From Hyposmocoma kahamanoa (Eukaryota > Arthropoda > Insecta > Lepidoptera > Cosmopterigidae), in contig NW_020654748.1 in NCBI RefSeq assembly GCF_003589595.1, positions 6,734,779 to 6,798,778 of the forward strand: a DNA stretch of 64,000 nucleotides, given 5' to 3'. This document shows, one piece after another, positions 33,888 through 46,428 of this stretch. Under the pieces are notes generated by a model, which saw nothing but the letters and a program-made list of their open reading frames with translations, did not search any database and was not told the DNA's origin. Every line of letters begins with the position of its first letter. Position 1 is the stretch's first letter. A program made the translations under genes and the position numbers.

Positions 33888-35618
33888 TACTCTGTACTAA
33901 CAAACTCTATTTGTGAAACAACTCTACTAGCTTGCAGCGTCTGCTGCCTTAATATGAATTCATTTACATAAATGTATTTTCTTCCATTTTGCGACAAATC
34001 AAAAACGGCAGAAAATTCAAAAATTGTAACGGTACAAAAAAGCTTCAAATAAAAAATAAAGAAATTTACAACGCAACTTTGGACCAACTCAATAAACTTA
34101 AGTTAGTAGTTAATTGAAACAAATGAATGAAGAAAATGACAGTCGATTAAGTTTTTATTTTCAATTTAGACCTAAAATGAAAGAATAAAATATCCCGCTC
34201 CATTAAAACAAACACCGCATTATTTTGGGGATTTCCATGTTTCGTGAAATGTATCAAACATAAAAAAATGTTTTCGTGTTTGAATTCAACGAACACACCA
34301 TCTATTGGCATTTTGGAAATCTAGATAACGTATCGATGTTTTACGTTTTAAACAAACATGCCTAATAAATTTTCATGTTTTGTTAACTTAAACACTTGTA
34401 ACCATGTTAAATCAAAACGCAATTACCAGGATTACCTACTTCAGATTATAATAAAATCGAGTTGTAAATGACATGACCGATAACACTCTCTTATCTATGA
34501 GGTTACTTATCACTAAGTCCTATTTGTGGCACCACCATAATTCCAACGACTTTTATTTTAATCCCTGTACTATTTTAAGAACTTAATATGGCTAAAGTCC
34601 TCTGTCACATCCTAAAAATAGACGATCGTTAAAGTAATAAAGAGAAACAAGTAATGTCCGCGTGACAGTTCAAACTCGAGCTCCATGGCGATGAATGCGG
34701 GCATGTTATGAAGTTAATAAATACTTTTAAAAGACGCATTTATCATTTCGTCACACTGTAGCGTAGAAGTATCTTCTGTAACTACTTTAAAATCCAAACA
34801 CAATTTTGTAGAAGCGAGGACGAAGATAAGCTGTTTGAACGCTAAATAAGATTGTGAGCGGTCGTTTGAGCTAAATCGAAAATATAAAACGTATTATAAA
34901 TGCATACAGCACTTCTACAGAAGTGTTGTATAATGTTGGCTTATTATGAAAATACAAGTCGTAAACAAGATACAACACTCTGCAAGCCCCATTATCTTAA
35001 ATTATCCACGAACGCTGAAGAATAGGTAGCAAAAACAGAATATATAGAGTTGCTTTTTCAATCACATTTCCAACTTAGCGAGTGATGTTTCACGCGTATT
35101 TCGACATGATTATACAAGTAGTGTTATTTGCAATAAATTTCAAAGGTATACAGTATATTGTGTTATCACGAAATGCATGTATCAGTTTGTAGCAAGACCT
35201 ATCTCGAACATTGATGTAAATATAACGTTTACATAATGTAGTAATTTGCTTAAGTTACAAGGCCAGATGTTGATTAGAACCAATAGCTTAATCCTAGTGA
35301 CATTTTACAACTATTATGTGTGTTGCCAGAGAGGATTTCCAATTTGTTTCAATTTCTAATTTCAACGCGTAGGGACGACGAGTGCGGCCAAATCACGTAC
35401 AGGCGCTAAATTGAATAAAACCTCATTTTAAGATTACGTTATAGCTTATTGAGTTTTGCACAATTCGTCATATAAACTGTTTTATTATGGCTCGTTTCAG
35501 CCAACGAAGGTCGATTCTGAGCTACAAAGTAAACAAAGCAAACTCGTTGCGATTAGAACTACTCTTATGTATGTTGAATATTAATAGTGGCTCTATAATG
35601 TTAGGGTATTCATCCACC

Positions 35619-35839
35619 TGAGAGAACGATTACACACGGCGAGTTTTAACAGCATGTAATTTGTGGTTGTTTACACGTGGGTCCATAGTAGTGTTTCTAC
35701 TACAAATCGCCGTTCAAATAGCATTATGCACTTCAGATGGCATCGCCACACTAGCGATGTATAGATGCAGTCGCTTATATTGAATCATTAAAAACGTGCA
35801 AAGCGATTGTATCGCTGTAGACGCGCTACTACAAGAGTG
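35619..35839. mobile_element. Decayed copy of the 50386 MITE
   Basis: GAGAACGATTACACACGGCG at the left matches the terminal repeat at 50386, and phrases such as GATGCAGTCGCTTATA and AAAGCGATTGTATCGCTGTA match the interior. The right end has decayed. Confidence 0.68.
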
Positions 35840-36894
35840 GATACTTCTATAATGAGACGAAGTCTGGGATATACATATAACTATGTCGTCAGAAAATATT
35901 GCAAAAAGACAATGTATTCAGAACTGTGCATGTATATACGAGACGTCATACTACTGGACACAGGACTTCTCTAAGGAATGATAAGTAATTTAAAAGGTTT
36001 TAGGAAATATATCTAAGCCAATTAGGTATTCGAAGTTCATCAAATTTCGAATTAATTTAAAGAGTATACATATAAACAATTACAATCTAGATGTAAAATA
36101 TTTGCCAGAAACCTTATTAAACCCATATGACAGCGACTTTCAAGAAAGTATCCATCTTCTATATCCAAAATATTTTGAAAAGCTTTCAGAAACCTGATTG
36201 ATTATGGATTCTTTTGAAAGAACTTTTCATAGCCATCTAGCTCAATGAGATTACTAGAGATAGTAATATTAAAGACTAACAATTCACACTTTTATATGAA
36301 AAATTTTACAACTGGAATTCACCTCATTTTTGAATTCGTATCTTCTTACTTGTGTCTTGTTTTACTTATTATTTAATGTTTATTTCAACAGTTCACAAAT
36401 TCACGCCACACACGTTGTTTACTGAAATGTCAAATTACTTTTAAATGTCAAAAGCTAAAAATACAAGAAGGTTTTATAAATTTCTCCTTGAAAGTGTACT
36501 TTTTATTGTTTTTTTTGACGTTTTCAAGACCATTGACCTAAGGCTTTTTTCCCATCCTTTAAGACCTAAGGTCAATATTTTCAAGTGTCAAAATTTTACC
36601 TGTGGAATAAATGATTATTTGACTTTGATGCTGTTTTTAAAGCTAAAATTTTCTGTAGATTTTGAAAAAAATATTGTGCGGTATAGTATGTGGGAATAGT
36701 GAAAATAACGAATTGTTTAGATTAAAATATGATACCGACACATGTATTACGTCATTTGAAGAATGTCCAATTAGGAGTTGCCTAATACGCCCTGAACTGC
36801 TAAGATACAGTCCTTAGTTCTCAGTTAGTTTATGAATTGAAGTGATGCAGAACTTTTACCTTCTGCTCATTGAGATGGCTCTGACCCTGTTATG

Positions 36895-37260
36895 ATGATA
36901 TATACAGGGTTATTTGTAAAATACTAAAACCCTAGCAGGACTATCGAATACTAACATCATAAACAACAATTTTTGTTCCATGACTTTTAATAATTTATCA
37001 GGTTTTACGTACGTACACTACGTAAGTACGTACTAAATATAGATCTAAAAAGTGTCAGATATTACGGACAACGGCACATCAGACTACACATGTTTGTTCG
37101 AAAATCGCCTCCAGTGCAACGGAACAAGATACGTCAATGTGTAGCTTGATGTGCTGGCGTGTGTACAACAAAAACTTAAAAGTTTATTTTTGGTAAATTT
37201 TATAATGTTTTGTAAACAGTCATGGAACAAAAGCTGTTGTCTATGATGAGGAGACTCTGT
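36895..37260. repeat. Inverted arms (ATCATAAACAACAATTTTTG) around the 105-base repeat
   Basis: ATCATAAACAACAATTTTTG and TTCCATGACT at 36957-36985 pair with AGTCATGGAACAAAAGCTGT and TGTCTATGATG at 37217-37248. The left arm begins ACAGGGTTATTTGTAAAATA, shared with 58665-58775. This looks like a TIR element in which the 105-base repeat occupies the middle. Confidence 0.55.
37063..37167 (+). repeat. 105-base repeat, copy 2
   Basis: Same length and orientation as 32419-32523 with five or six substitutions. Flanks differ from those of copy 1. It lies between the inverted arms at 36895-37000 and 37195-37260. Confidence 0.8.
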
Positions 37261-38439
37261 ATATAATAAAAACACCATAAATGTAGTGCCTCTTTGGTAG
37301 TGATTTACATATTTTATCTATCAATGGCAGGCGCTTTAAAGTAATTGGTTTTAGGGTTGTGGCAATGATTTTTGTTTTTACAACAGACGCTGTGAATGGC
37401 ACATGGTCAGGTTTTTCGGCGTCTAAGTCCTGTTCGAGTATACTTTTCATGATTACCTAATTGATCCTCCAGATTATTTCAAAACCACAATTACGTTATT
37501 AAGAAATAACAAAGATCTCTTGAGTTTGTGGAGAATTATTCAAATTGAAAGTCTTACTTATTTTTGATTCGGCTACAAGACTCTTTGTTTCAGTAATTAA
37601 CGTTTTTCTTAGTTATTTTGCCTTTATATTTTATTATGTCCATATTTTTGTTTGCTTTCATTAAAGGACTAAAAAATACTTATTCTGTTGTTTTCAATAT
37701 TCTAACGTCACCGCGTTAAAACCATCGGTACGCCGTCGTTTCTGTATGAGAACAAAAAAACGATTACGACGTTCATGTTTAATGTACATTACGTGTTTAA
37801 GAAAACAAACAAAAAGATATCTACAACTATCTTTTACGTTATCTACAACTTTGAACTACATGTGAGAGTAAAACAAATTTTGATTTGCAGCGAGGCTGCA
37901 ATAAATTGCTGAAAAAGAATGCTGTAAACAACTGGATTATATAATAAATCAAAGTGAATCTGGCCGGAGCGAGATTGTTTTCAACTTTATTACTGGCTTG
38001 TTTGGATTTTATTTGGTGGAATATAAAAGCAGGTAATTTTATTTTTATTATGAAAGATACTAATTTTCGTAATCGTTTGACAACGTTATGAAGGTTTTCG
38101 TCTTTTTTTAAATAGAAAAATATCGTGAGACTCAGATATATTAATTAAACTGACGGATGACTCAAGTATTCGCAAAGTCGCATATTTTTTGGTATGGGTC
38201 GTCAAGGATTTGGCGCGCAGCTTCCGTCGAGTCACCGCCACGGGAGCTCATTGTTAAGGACCACGGATTGGTTTATGTCTTTCTTTTTTCTGATTCATAG
38301 GTTGCAACACGACATTATATCTTAGTTATTACGTGAATCTATTTCTCAATCCATATTACTTGAATATTTATTATTTTGCTTCTGAACACAAAAGTTTTGG
38401 CTGTATGATTTTGAAAGGTTTATATCAGCGCAGATTATA

Positions 38440-38755
38440 TAAAAGATTGAATTCTTTTGAACGTAGTAGAAGCATGGTTGTAAATGGTTTGAAACCTTTA
38501 ATGCGGGTTTATCGAAGAATGTTGAAAATTTCGTGGACGGATAGTCACAAAGGACAACGTATTGCAGAGCATGCATAAAGGCTTGGAGCTCCTGACAACA
38601 GTAAAAAGAGGAAACATGCGGAGTGAAAAATACTCTCTACTGCAACTCATTCAGCAAGGAAGAATCCAGGGCCAGAAGACGTGGCTGTAGAAAAACCACA
38701 TGGCTTCAAAATCTTGCAGAGTGGTTCAACATGAGTACCACAGAACAAGAAAATA
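38440..38755 (+). pseudogene. Non-LTR retrotransposon, decayed C-terminus (YRRMLKISWTD type)
   Basis: The plus strand reads SFERSRSM...MRVYRRMLKISWTDSH, and after a stop continues in related frames with ELLTTVKRGN, SEKYSLLQLIQQGRIQG and TTWLQNLAEWFNMSTTE. These are the blocks of the RTE-like endonuclease/reverse transcriptase C-terminus (FEMWxYRRMLRISW..., ELLxTVKRRK..., LLQLIIQGKIQG, SWLxNLREWFxxSTTELFRAA), from family knowledge. Stops and frameshifts make it a pseudogene. The frame 38333-38578 is its only long open stretch; its N-terminal part may be unrelated read-through. Confidence 0.82.
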
Positions 38756-39309
38756 AATAAGAAAAACAACTTTTGAGTTTTTCGGGCCTTTAGTGCGGAA
38801 CTGTAGGCACTTAATATCAGACCAATTAGCACTAGCGAAGGTTTTGAATAAGAAATGAACTTCGCTAAAGCCTGTAAGCCACGTTGCCAACTGTCGTTGG
38901 GCAAATATGTCTTAGAGTGAATTGTTGTTTTCGAACAGGCTTGTTTATTACACAGAATGGCCTCGTAAATGAAATTGGGTTAACACAGTCTTGTTTCGCT
39001 AGGCGATGAGAGAAAAAACTTTGTTGGGAGGAAGAACACTAAGCAGAATTGTTTTGCGCATAAGTATATAATATATTAAATACTAGTTTCCTATGATATC
39101 CAGTGCTTGTTAGAGAACGATGGCGTCATAGGTACTTAATATTCTTCCAGCCTGTTTTCTTATAAATTAGAAAAAACATGAACAAGGAAGCGGTGACCGT
39201 AAACTTTTGTCTTCAGTCAACCAATTACATTAAAGGAAAATATCGTGAGAATCTGTAACAAATGACATATACAAATGACCCAATAATTTATGTTTTTTTT
39301 AATATACCG

Positions 39310-39585
39310 AGCGACGAAGCGAACGAATAGTGCACCTGGTGGTAAGCATGCTATCCATAACAGTTGCAAACCCACTCAGAGCAAAGATCTTAGGGTCACT
39401 GCCAATTCGCCCGTCACCCAGAGACATTAGTTGACAAGTCCCATGTGCCCGTAATTTCACCAGCACCCTTACCCTTCCAAACCGGAACACGGTAATGCTA
39501 ATATTACTGCTTGGCGTCAGAAATGGGTAAGGTGGCAGTACTTCCTTGGACGAACTCTGTCAAAAGGAGCTCTACTGCTGCTAAA
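39310..39585 (-). repeat. Repeat A copy 10
   Basis: A nearly full-length reverse copy, lacking some bases in the CAGAGCTTTAAATT region. Repeat F follows it directly. Confidence 0.85.
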
Positions 39586-39592
39586 ATATTGT

Positions 39593-39852
39593 TATGTTGT
39601 TATTTTATAAAAAAATTCCGTTTAATATTTGGAAGCTCTGCCTCTTTAATTTTTTATAGATTAATTATCTACAGATCAAAATGTTTCATTTAATTTTTAA
39701 TAGTGAATACTACCAATAAATGAAACGTAATAATTACATAAATATAGTAAATATATTTCAGAGTTTTGTTTCAAGGCATTTATTAAATTGCTTTGCTTAT
39801 AATGTGATTAAATGAAATGGCGCCCGATAAAAGACGCAAAATTTCGTTCTGT
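39593..39852 (+). repeat. Repeat F copy 2
   Basis: Contains AATTCCGTTTAATATTTG, TTCATTTAATTTTTAATAGTG, CGTAATAATTACATAAATAT and AAAAGACGCAAAATTTCGTT, collinear with 2955-3217. It starts just after repeat A copy 10. A GC-rich segment (CCGCGG, CGGGCGCGG, GCGGCGGCCGCGG) lies just to its right at 39865-39965. Confidence 0.75.
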
Positions 39853-41036
39853 CTAATGCTCTGGCCACACAGAGGCAGCCGCGGAAGCGTTCCGGGCGCG
39901 GAAATTTTTGTAATGTACGAGTTTATATGAACCCTGTCACACTGAAATGCGCGGCGGCCGCGGATTATATTTTAAAAACGATAGGTAAGTTTAGTTTGTG
40001 TAAGTATTTTTAGAACGTAACCATAATTTAGCTGCACATACATTGCACGCAGTTGAACTAATATGGAAATTTTTGCCTTGCTTGTTTTGTTGGCCTTGCG
40101 GCATAGGGTCCGCTAAAAACACAAGATTTTTAGAAACACAAGACGTTAAGCTTGAAATAAATTGGTAGACGTCTTTGACCTACAATGGGTCTTCAGTAAA
40201 GGACATTAAGGGACAGTACACAGAAAATTCTAACGTCAAATGAATTATTTTTAACTCCGAAAAGAATTCTGCTGTCTCAATTTACAGAATCAATGAATTC
40301 TATTGTAAATGAAACATTGTTTCTTCAAACTTTAACAGTATATTATGTATCGTGTTTTTAATATAAGTATGTACATATATTGAAAATGTTAAATCGCGTA
40401 TATTTGTTTTTCAAACAAACCAACGTTTAATATGATATTATAGTTTATATCATAGTTTCCCAAAGTGTTCCCTATCGGCCCCTAGTGGGCGCTGAAGAGT
40501 CCTAGGAAGGCGGACGGGGCTCGGAAGCACGGGGAGGGGGGGGATGGTTTGGGTCAGTAAACCTTGCCAGTGAATGTAACCACATTTGAGAAAAAAAACT
40601 GAATTATCTATATAAATTACACTACATATGTAAAGCACATGACAACTAACATAGTTTTATCTCAAAATGGCTTTAATTTATATTAATATTACTTATTTAG
40701 TTTCAAAGCGAGTGTTGTCCTGTCACTTTGAAATTAAATCGTATATGAATGACACATCAATATAGCGAAATTTTGGAGATAAATTGTTAATATGACGCAA
40801 TTTTGAGATAAAATATAATATAACGCAATGTTTTGAGACGATACTATATTTTTTTTTCCTTGTGATTTTTGTGGTGAAGTTAATATAAAAAATTCGTGAT
40901 TTCAATTACTTTTGTGGTGGTGGGCGTACAAAAATTTTTTAATTTTGCCTAAGTGGGCGGTGAGCAAATTGCATTACAATATGAAATAAAAAACAATTAT
41001 TAGCAAACATGGTCTAATATCTTATTTAGTTTTTGT

Positions 41037-41145
41037 TTTATTATAATTATTAATACAAAAATCGAACACTCAGAAAAAATTCCTTTGATCCGGTCGGATT
41101 CCAACCGACGTCTTCTAGCATACCGTGCCAGACCCTATACCGGAC
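41037..41145 (-). mobile_element. SINE C copy 5 (5' part)
   Basis: A reverse copy: TATAATTATTAATACAAAAA, TCGAACAC, CCGGTCGGATTCCAAC and TAGCATACCGTGCCAGA. It holds the head and half of the body. Confidence 0.75.
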
Positions 41146-41635
41146 GGAACGAACCAGCAGACTCACAAATTTTGTTTTTTTGTTTTATTGTTAGTCAAAA
41201 TCCTTGAGTGAATGACAATTACGCTGAATTTGCTTGGGCAGTTTAGATGCCAATATCTTGGAAGTTAACAGAATGTAAATGCGTTAATTATGACATGGAG
41301 GCAAACAACATATCGTTGTCAAAACGAATGTGAAAAAATTGTTGAAGTTTTCAGTATCACCGTCCTTAACACCCTGGCTAAAAAGCATAGTTCAAACCTC
41401 TATTAGATCTTGCCTCTGCAAGACTATAAAAATGGTAGTAGTAATAATGGTCAGGGTTAAGCATCTATTGTTAATGAAAAATTGACTTTATGTGCGCTTA
41501 TCAAACAGATATGGTATGCAGTTGAGCTATAAAGTACGATGTAGAGACGTAAAACCTACTTAGAACACTAAACTGCAGAATCCATCTCCAAGCCGAATTA
41601 CATTTTTTTTATTAAATTTTATTTTGTTCTAAATT

Positions 41636-41710
41636 TTTATTGAATAGATATTCAATTTTTTTTTTGTGAAATTATTCCACTAATTTGTTATAATTATTAA
41701 TACAAAGATC
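41636..41710 (-). mobile_element. SINE C copy 6 (3' part)
   Basis: Only the tail half: TATTGAATAGATATTCAATT to GTTATAATTATTAATACAAA. With copy 5 it could be the two halves of one copy split by a ~490-base insertion, but the junctions do not prove it. Confidence 0.65.
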
Positions 41711-41878
41711 TTTTTATTTTGTTCTTTACTATTTCAATTAGTGCATATGAAGTGAAAATTATAAAATAAAAAAAAATGCAAAAAATATAGTCACCACAAG
41801 GATGTTAGATAAAAAAATACGTATTCTAACTCAAAAATAATAAAACATAGGAATCGAGATATGAGTAATAACTACTAT

Positions 41879-42185
41879 TTAGTAGCAATAGAGCTCCTGG
41901 TGAAAGAGTTCGTACAGGGAAGTACTGCCACCTTATCTATTTCTGCCGCCAAGCAGTAATGTGAGTATTACTGCGTTCCGGCTTAGAAGGGTAAGGGTGT
42001 TAGTGAAATTACAGGCATATGGGACTTGTCAACTTATGTCTCAGGGTAACGGGCGCAGTGGCATTGCCCATAAGATTTTCGCGATTTAAAACTCTGAGTG
42101 GCACTGCAACTGTTATGGATTGGCGTGTCGCTTACCGCCAGGTGCACGAATTGTTCGTCCCGTCACTTGGTATTATAAAAAAATA
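41879..42185 (+). repeat. Repeat A copy 11
   Basis: A full-length forward copy, from TAGTAGCAATAGAGCTCCTG to GGTATTATAAAAAAATA. Confidence 0.87.
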
Positions 42186-42409
42186 AACTGTTTCTGTTGC
42201 TTATACGGTATACCGTATCGAGGTTGGCACAAAGTAGTCGCTTGCTTCTAGACAGGAAACCGGGAAGTAGATTTTATTAGTAACTTTCGATTTTTTGCAA
42301 ATGGTCAAATTTTTAAGTGTTTGCACTGTTAAAAGACAATTTTTATCAAAAAAGAGAAACTGATTTCAAACTTTGCTTATACGTACGTACAAACTAAATC
42401 TAAAAAGTA

Positions 42410-42602
42410 ACAATCGGTTACCGGAAAGTGCGCGAAACCGGATTTATCACCTAGTTTACCACCCTTATAGGTGAATATATTCTCCAAATTTGAATGGGAT
42501 CAATACTGAGGTAACAAAAAAGAGTCATTCAAATCGGTTCTCAAATAACCCCGTAACATACAGTCGAATTGAGAACCTCCCCCTTTTTTAAAGTCGGTTA
42601 AA
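42410..42602 (+). repeat. Repeat B copy 7, 5'-truncated
   Basis: Begins at CAATCGGTTACCGGAAAGTG and runs to TTTTTTAAAGTCGGTTAA. It lacks the left third and the CCTCTTTCC segment. Confidence 0.83.
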
Positions 42603-43015
42603 TAAACACCATTGTTTATATATTTTTTCTTTTATACCTAATGTAACACGGACGGTTCATTCTTATTTTTCTCACGGAAAAAAAGAATGGCAGAACCAAA
42701 CAATTTCAAAAATGTAACAAAATTAAAAAAGCAATAAGGAAAAAGCAAAGCTGCGAGACGATGAAACGAGTGGGTAGAAAATAGAGTTTTGTCTTCTAAA
42801 ATATAATTTCAATGTACCGTTTTTACAGTGTTCTAATAACCGTAAAACGACATCGATTTCTTGCATTTCAATTCCCGTCATGTATTGCGGTTAATTAAGC
42901 CCCTATGAAGTAAAATCACCCACAGCTTATATTATCGACTAAAACCTTGCAGCGAGTCGAGTTCTATGTAATAACAACAAATATCTTTTTGATTTATGAT
43001 ATCATGTAACAGGAT

Positions 43016-43279
43016 GTACAAGTCGTGCGCCTCATATTAAGTCACAGTGCTACTCAGAGCTTTAAATTACAAAAATCTGAGGGCCTCTGATACTGCGCCC
43101 GTCACACTGAGACATGTCCAATAACAGGCACATGACAAGTTCCATGTGTCTGTAATTTCACCAGCACCCTTACCCTTCAAAACCGAAACAGTAATGCTCA
43201 CTGTTCGACGACAAAAATTGGTAAGGTGGCAGTACTTTCCTGGACGAAACTTTTCACAGGGAGCTCTTCTGCTACTGGT
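43016..43279 (-). repeat. Repeat A copy 12
   Basis: A reverse copy, somewhat diverged, from GTACAAGTCGTGCGCCTCA to GAGCTCTTCTGCTACTGG. The minus frame at 43067-43294 is a shadow. Confidence 0.84.
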
Positions 43280-43648
43280 CGAAATAATGCTCACTGGATA
43301 TAATTAATTTTTGGTATAAAGACATTTGACATATTCTTGCGTGATATAAAGTATGTATCATTGGGTATAATAAACGATTGTGATAACAACATTCAATTTA
43401 ATATACCAATGGTATATATAAATCTCACAGAACTGATACTTCACCTAGTTTAGATTAGATTAGAATGGTTTTTAGTATGTCATAAATATTTCAATTTCTA
43501 TTTATATGATATCATTTTACATAACAATCATTTCTTTTGGTATATTTGTCAATTCAGATATTTTTTACGAGGTAATACCTAAACCTGTACTTGTAATGTG
43601 CATACCTTATGTTAGGTTAGGACATGAAAAAGCTTCAGAAGCGAATTG

Positions 43649-43736
43649 GTTTTTTTTTTATGTTGTGTAGGCAGCAAACAAGCATACGGCCCGTCTGATG
43701 GAAAGCGGTCACCGTTGCCTATGAACGCTATTTACT
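43649..43736 (-). mobile_element. LINE/SINE 3' tail (GACGGGCCGTATGCTTG type)
   Basis: On the minus strand this ends with CATCAGACGGGCCGTATGC, TTGTTTGCTGCC and then ATAAAAAAAAA. That is a very frequent 3' tail of lepidopteran LINEs and their partner SINEs. The poly-A-like run gives the orientation. Body and 5' part are absent. Confidence 0.65.
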
Positions 43737-44903
43737 GAAGGTTTATTATACACAATGAAATTATTCCTTTTGTCTTTATACCGCTTATTCATTACATCCA
43801 ATGAAATGATATCAAATATTGTTACACTAATTGAAAATAGATCATTTTTGGTACATCAATCATTACACATTACCCAGCCGGGTAAAGCGAAAAAACTGGC
43901 TCTGAAAATTGCTGTGCAAAATAATATTCGACTCTTCCTTTATTCGCTCGGGAAGCGTGTTCATTTGATGTTCTTTTTTTATATCAACTTGTGCTTTTTC
44001 TATTCATTTTAATAACAATAATAGACAAAAGTATAAGTTTTTCTTTTTTTTATGTAATACCAAGTTGATAAGTTTATGAAAACAACGTATCAAAATCTTA
44101 AAATAGATAGTAAAACTAAATGTGTTAAATCTTTATAGTAAATTGCGAAATTGATTGTTGTTCACGTCCTACACAACGTCAAGGGTTATTTAACGGCAGC
44201 AATTATATTAAAAATTTTCTGAAGCACTAATTTGCGTTGGGATTCCGTAAAGTTGCGATGCGGTAAATGTAATAAATTAGATGGAGATTTTCAAAAGTCT
44301 CCTATTAAGTCACTATGAGATTGATTTCTGTGTTAATGAAATAAGATATGATAGCGAAAGATATAAATTACTCAGTGCGATTCTGCTGGTTCGTAATGAA
44401 GTTAACAAATAAACAAAGCATAAAAAGTATATTTTCAACGACGTAAGAAACCGTTAGGCTTTTTTACATTTACGAGCCGAAATGAGTATACAACTTCTTG
44501 AAACGCAAACACGTAAATTTTAAGTGTCCTTGAACAGTTTATGCGCATTAAACTTGTACCTTCAAGGTCCTTTGTGTTCAATACGTTGCAGGCGCTCCCT
44601 TAAGTGATCGATTTCAAATCGCAGTACCTCGTTTGTTATTCACGACAGTTTTCGATATCCATATCTAAAATACCACTCGGATACATCTATCTTTTACTAC
44701 AATAACTATAACAAAATAAGGGTAACATGATAGTCGTATGGCTTCTAAGGTAAAGGCAATAAGAGAACTGTTATGTATAGGATAGTAAACGATTGCGTCT
44801 TAGGGATGATGTAAACACACGATAGAATGTCACAATAAAACCTCTGGCAAAACGGCTAACTGCGCCGAGAAGGATCGACTGAAGAAATTAAATCCCAAAG
44901 TAA

Positions 44904-44933
44904 ATAGAGAGAGTGAGAGAGAAAGAGAGAGGA
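44904..44933 (+). repeat. GA-rich microsatellite
   Basis: An imperfect (GA)n run, AGAGAGAGTGAGAGAGAAAG and onward, in otherwise plain intron. Confidence 0.85.
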
Positions 44934-45924
44934 CAAACAGACTAGATAACACAAAACACTTGTCACTTATTTGACAAATAACATAATTGATATCTTAGGT
45001 ACTAGAAAGCTGGTGAAACTAGAAGGCTGACTAACGATCTCTGTGTTAATAGAACCGAAATCAACAATATTGGGTGAAAATAAAAAGGAATCGAGATTTC
45101 TCTTATTCATGGTCTGCAAATGTTAAAGCAATATTATATCAAAGCAATATTAAATACCATTCATGAGTATTGTAAGATCCATAGTGTGGCAAGAGATATT
45201 AAACTGAATGTCGATAATTTTGCTTGATGGGAATAATTTAGATTGTTGCAGATAAAACGACCTTCTCTCGAAGGAGAATCATTCTTCTCACGGGAAATCC
45301 CAGGACAATTTGCAATGCAATAGTTCTTCATCTCATCCAGGCACAGGTGAAGTTTGAAGGTTACATTTATTTCCCTCGACGTTTTACGACTACCTGCTGC
45401 TATCTCGGTAATTTTCACAACAATGTTACGTTTGTGTTATAAATAAACTTTTTTATTCGCATTTAAAATGCAGAGCTAGAAATAAGATAAATTTTCCATG
45501 TCTTTGGTTAGCATAATTACTAACCAAAGATGTGCAATAGTTTTGTCAACTTTGCTATATTTTTGCATCAGGATTAAATAATACGTCAACATACTTCGTG
45601 TATAACTAGTTAATAGCAGTAAATAAAACAGTTGTTTTGTCTTGTGTTTTAGCATCTCGCGATGTCATTCTTGCTTGGTGAAAAGAATATTTCCCTATAA
45701 GCTAAATCTTGGACTTTCATATTAATTATTGTAAGGAATAACCAGACAGCTCAAAAAATTTGCATAATTTTCCATCATCGGGGGACAAGACTTTGGGTTC
45801 CACTTTTTTTGTGGATGTTCCAAGCATGCGCTCGAAACTTTACTTATCACATTTATATGGCGAAAGCTATGAAGTGGAATTCCCTGCTTGCAGACTTATC
45901 CCCTGACGCTATAATTTGGGATTT

Positions 45925-46050
45925 TTCAAAGTGAGAGTGAATGGGTTGTATTTAGGTGTGCATGCCCCATTCTCGACCTCATTGTCATTTCCCGTCAGGT
46001 AAGATGGACGATAAATGAGCACTTACTCTTTTATAAAAAAAGTGTCCATC
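45925..46050 (+). mobile_element. Second copy of the CATCAGGTGA-type retroposon tail
   Basis: It contains CATGCCCCATTCTCGACCTC, ATTGTCATTTCCCGTCAGGT and GAGCACTTACTCTTTTAT followed by AAAAAAA, in the same order as the copy at 12075-12216. It is diverged and lacks a 5' end. Confidence 0.5.
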
Positions 46051-46428
46051 TACGACTAACGTAATTGCAATATATAAAAATAACGCCAACTCAACGAAAA
46101 CGTCAAATCAAACGCCGCAACTCATATCACAGATAAGTTGGACAATCTATACGAGCTCAGTGTACTAGTAACATAAATCAATTCAAGACAAACAAAATGA
46201 CTTCATATCAGCCTATGATATTATTTTAGCAGAACAAGTTAAGGCTGCCATGAAACATGGTCCAAGCAATTGATTCTCTGTTTTATCTTATTACCATATG
46301 TACCACATATGCTCATTCTTAGTGACGCATATTGTACTAACCATGTAACCTAACCATGTTAATTTGGACTCTCCAATATGCTAAGAAACTAAAACGTCCA
46401 AATATGAAACAACTTAGCTGTTATTGTA

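Noticed and set aside
36445..36699. 84-residue plus frame
   Set aside because: AT-rich, Phe/Lys-rich, no motif, no splice or start context; chance frame.
45161..45418. 85-residue minus frame
   Set aside because: No motif and no neighbours; not strong enough to call a nested gene, although its composition is less biased than most.
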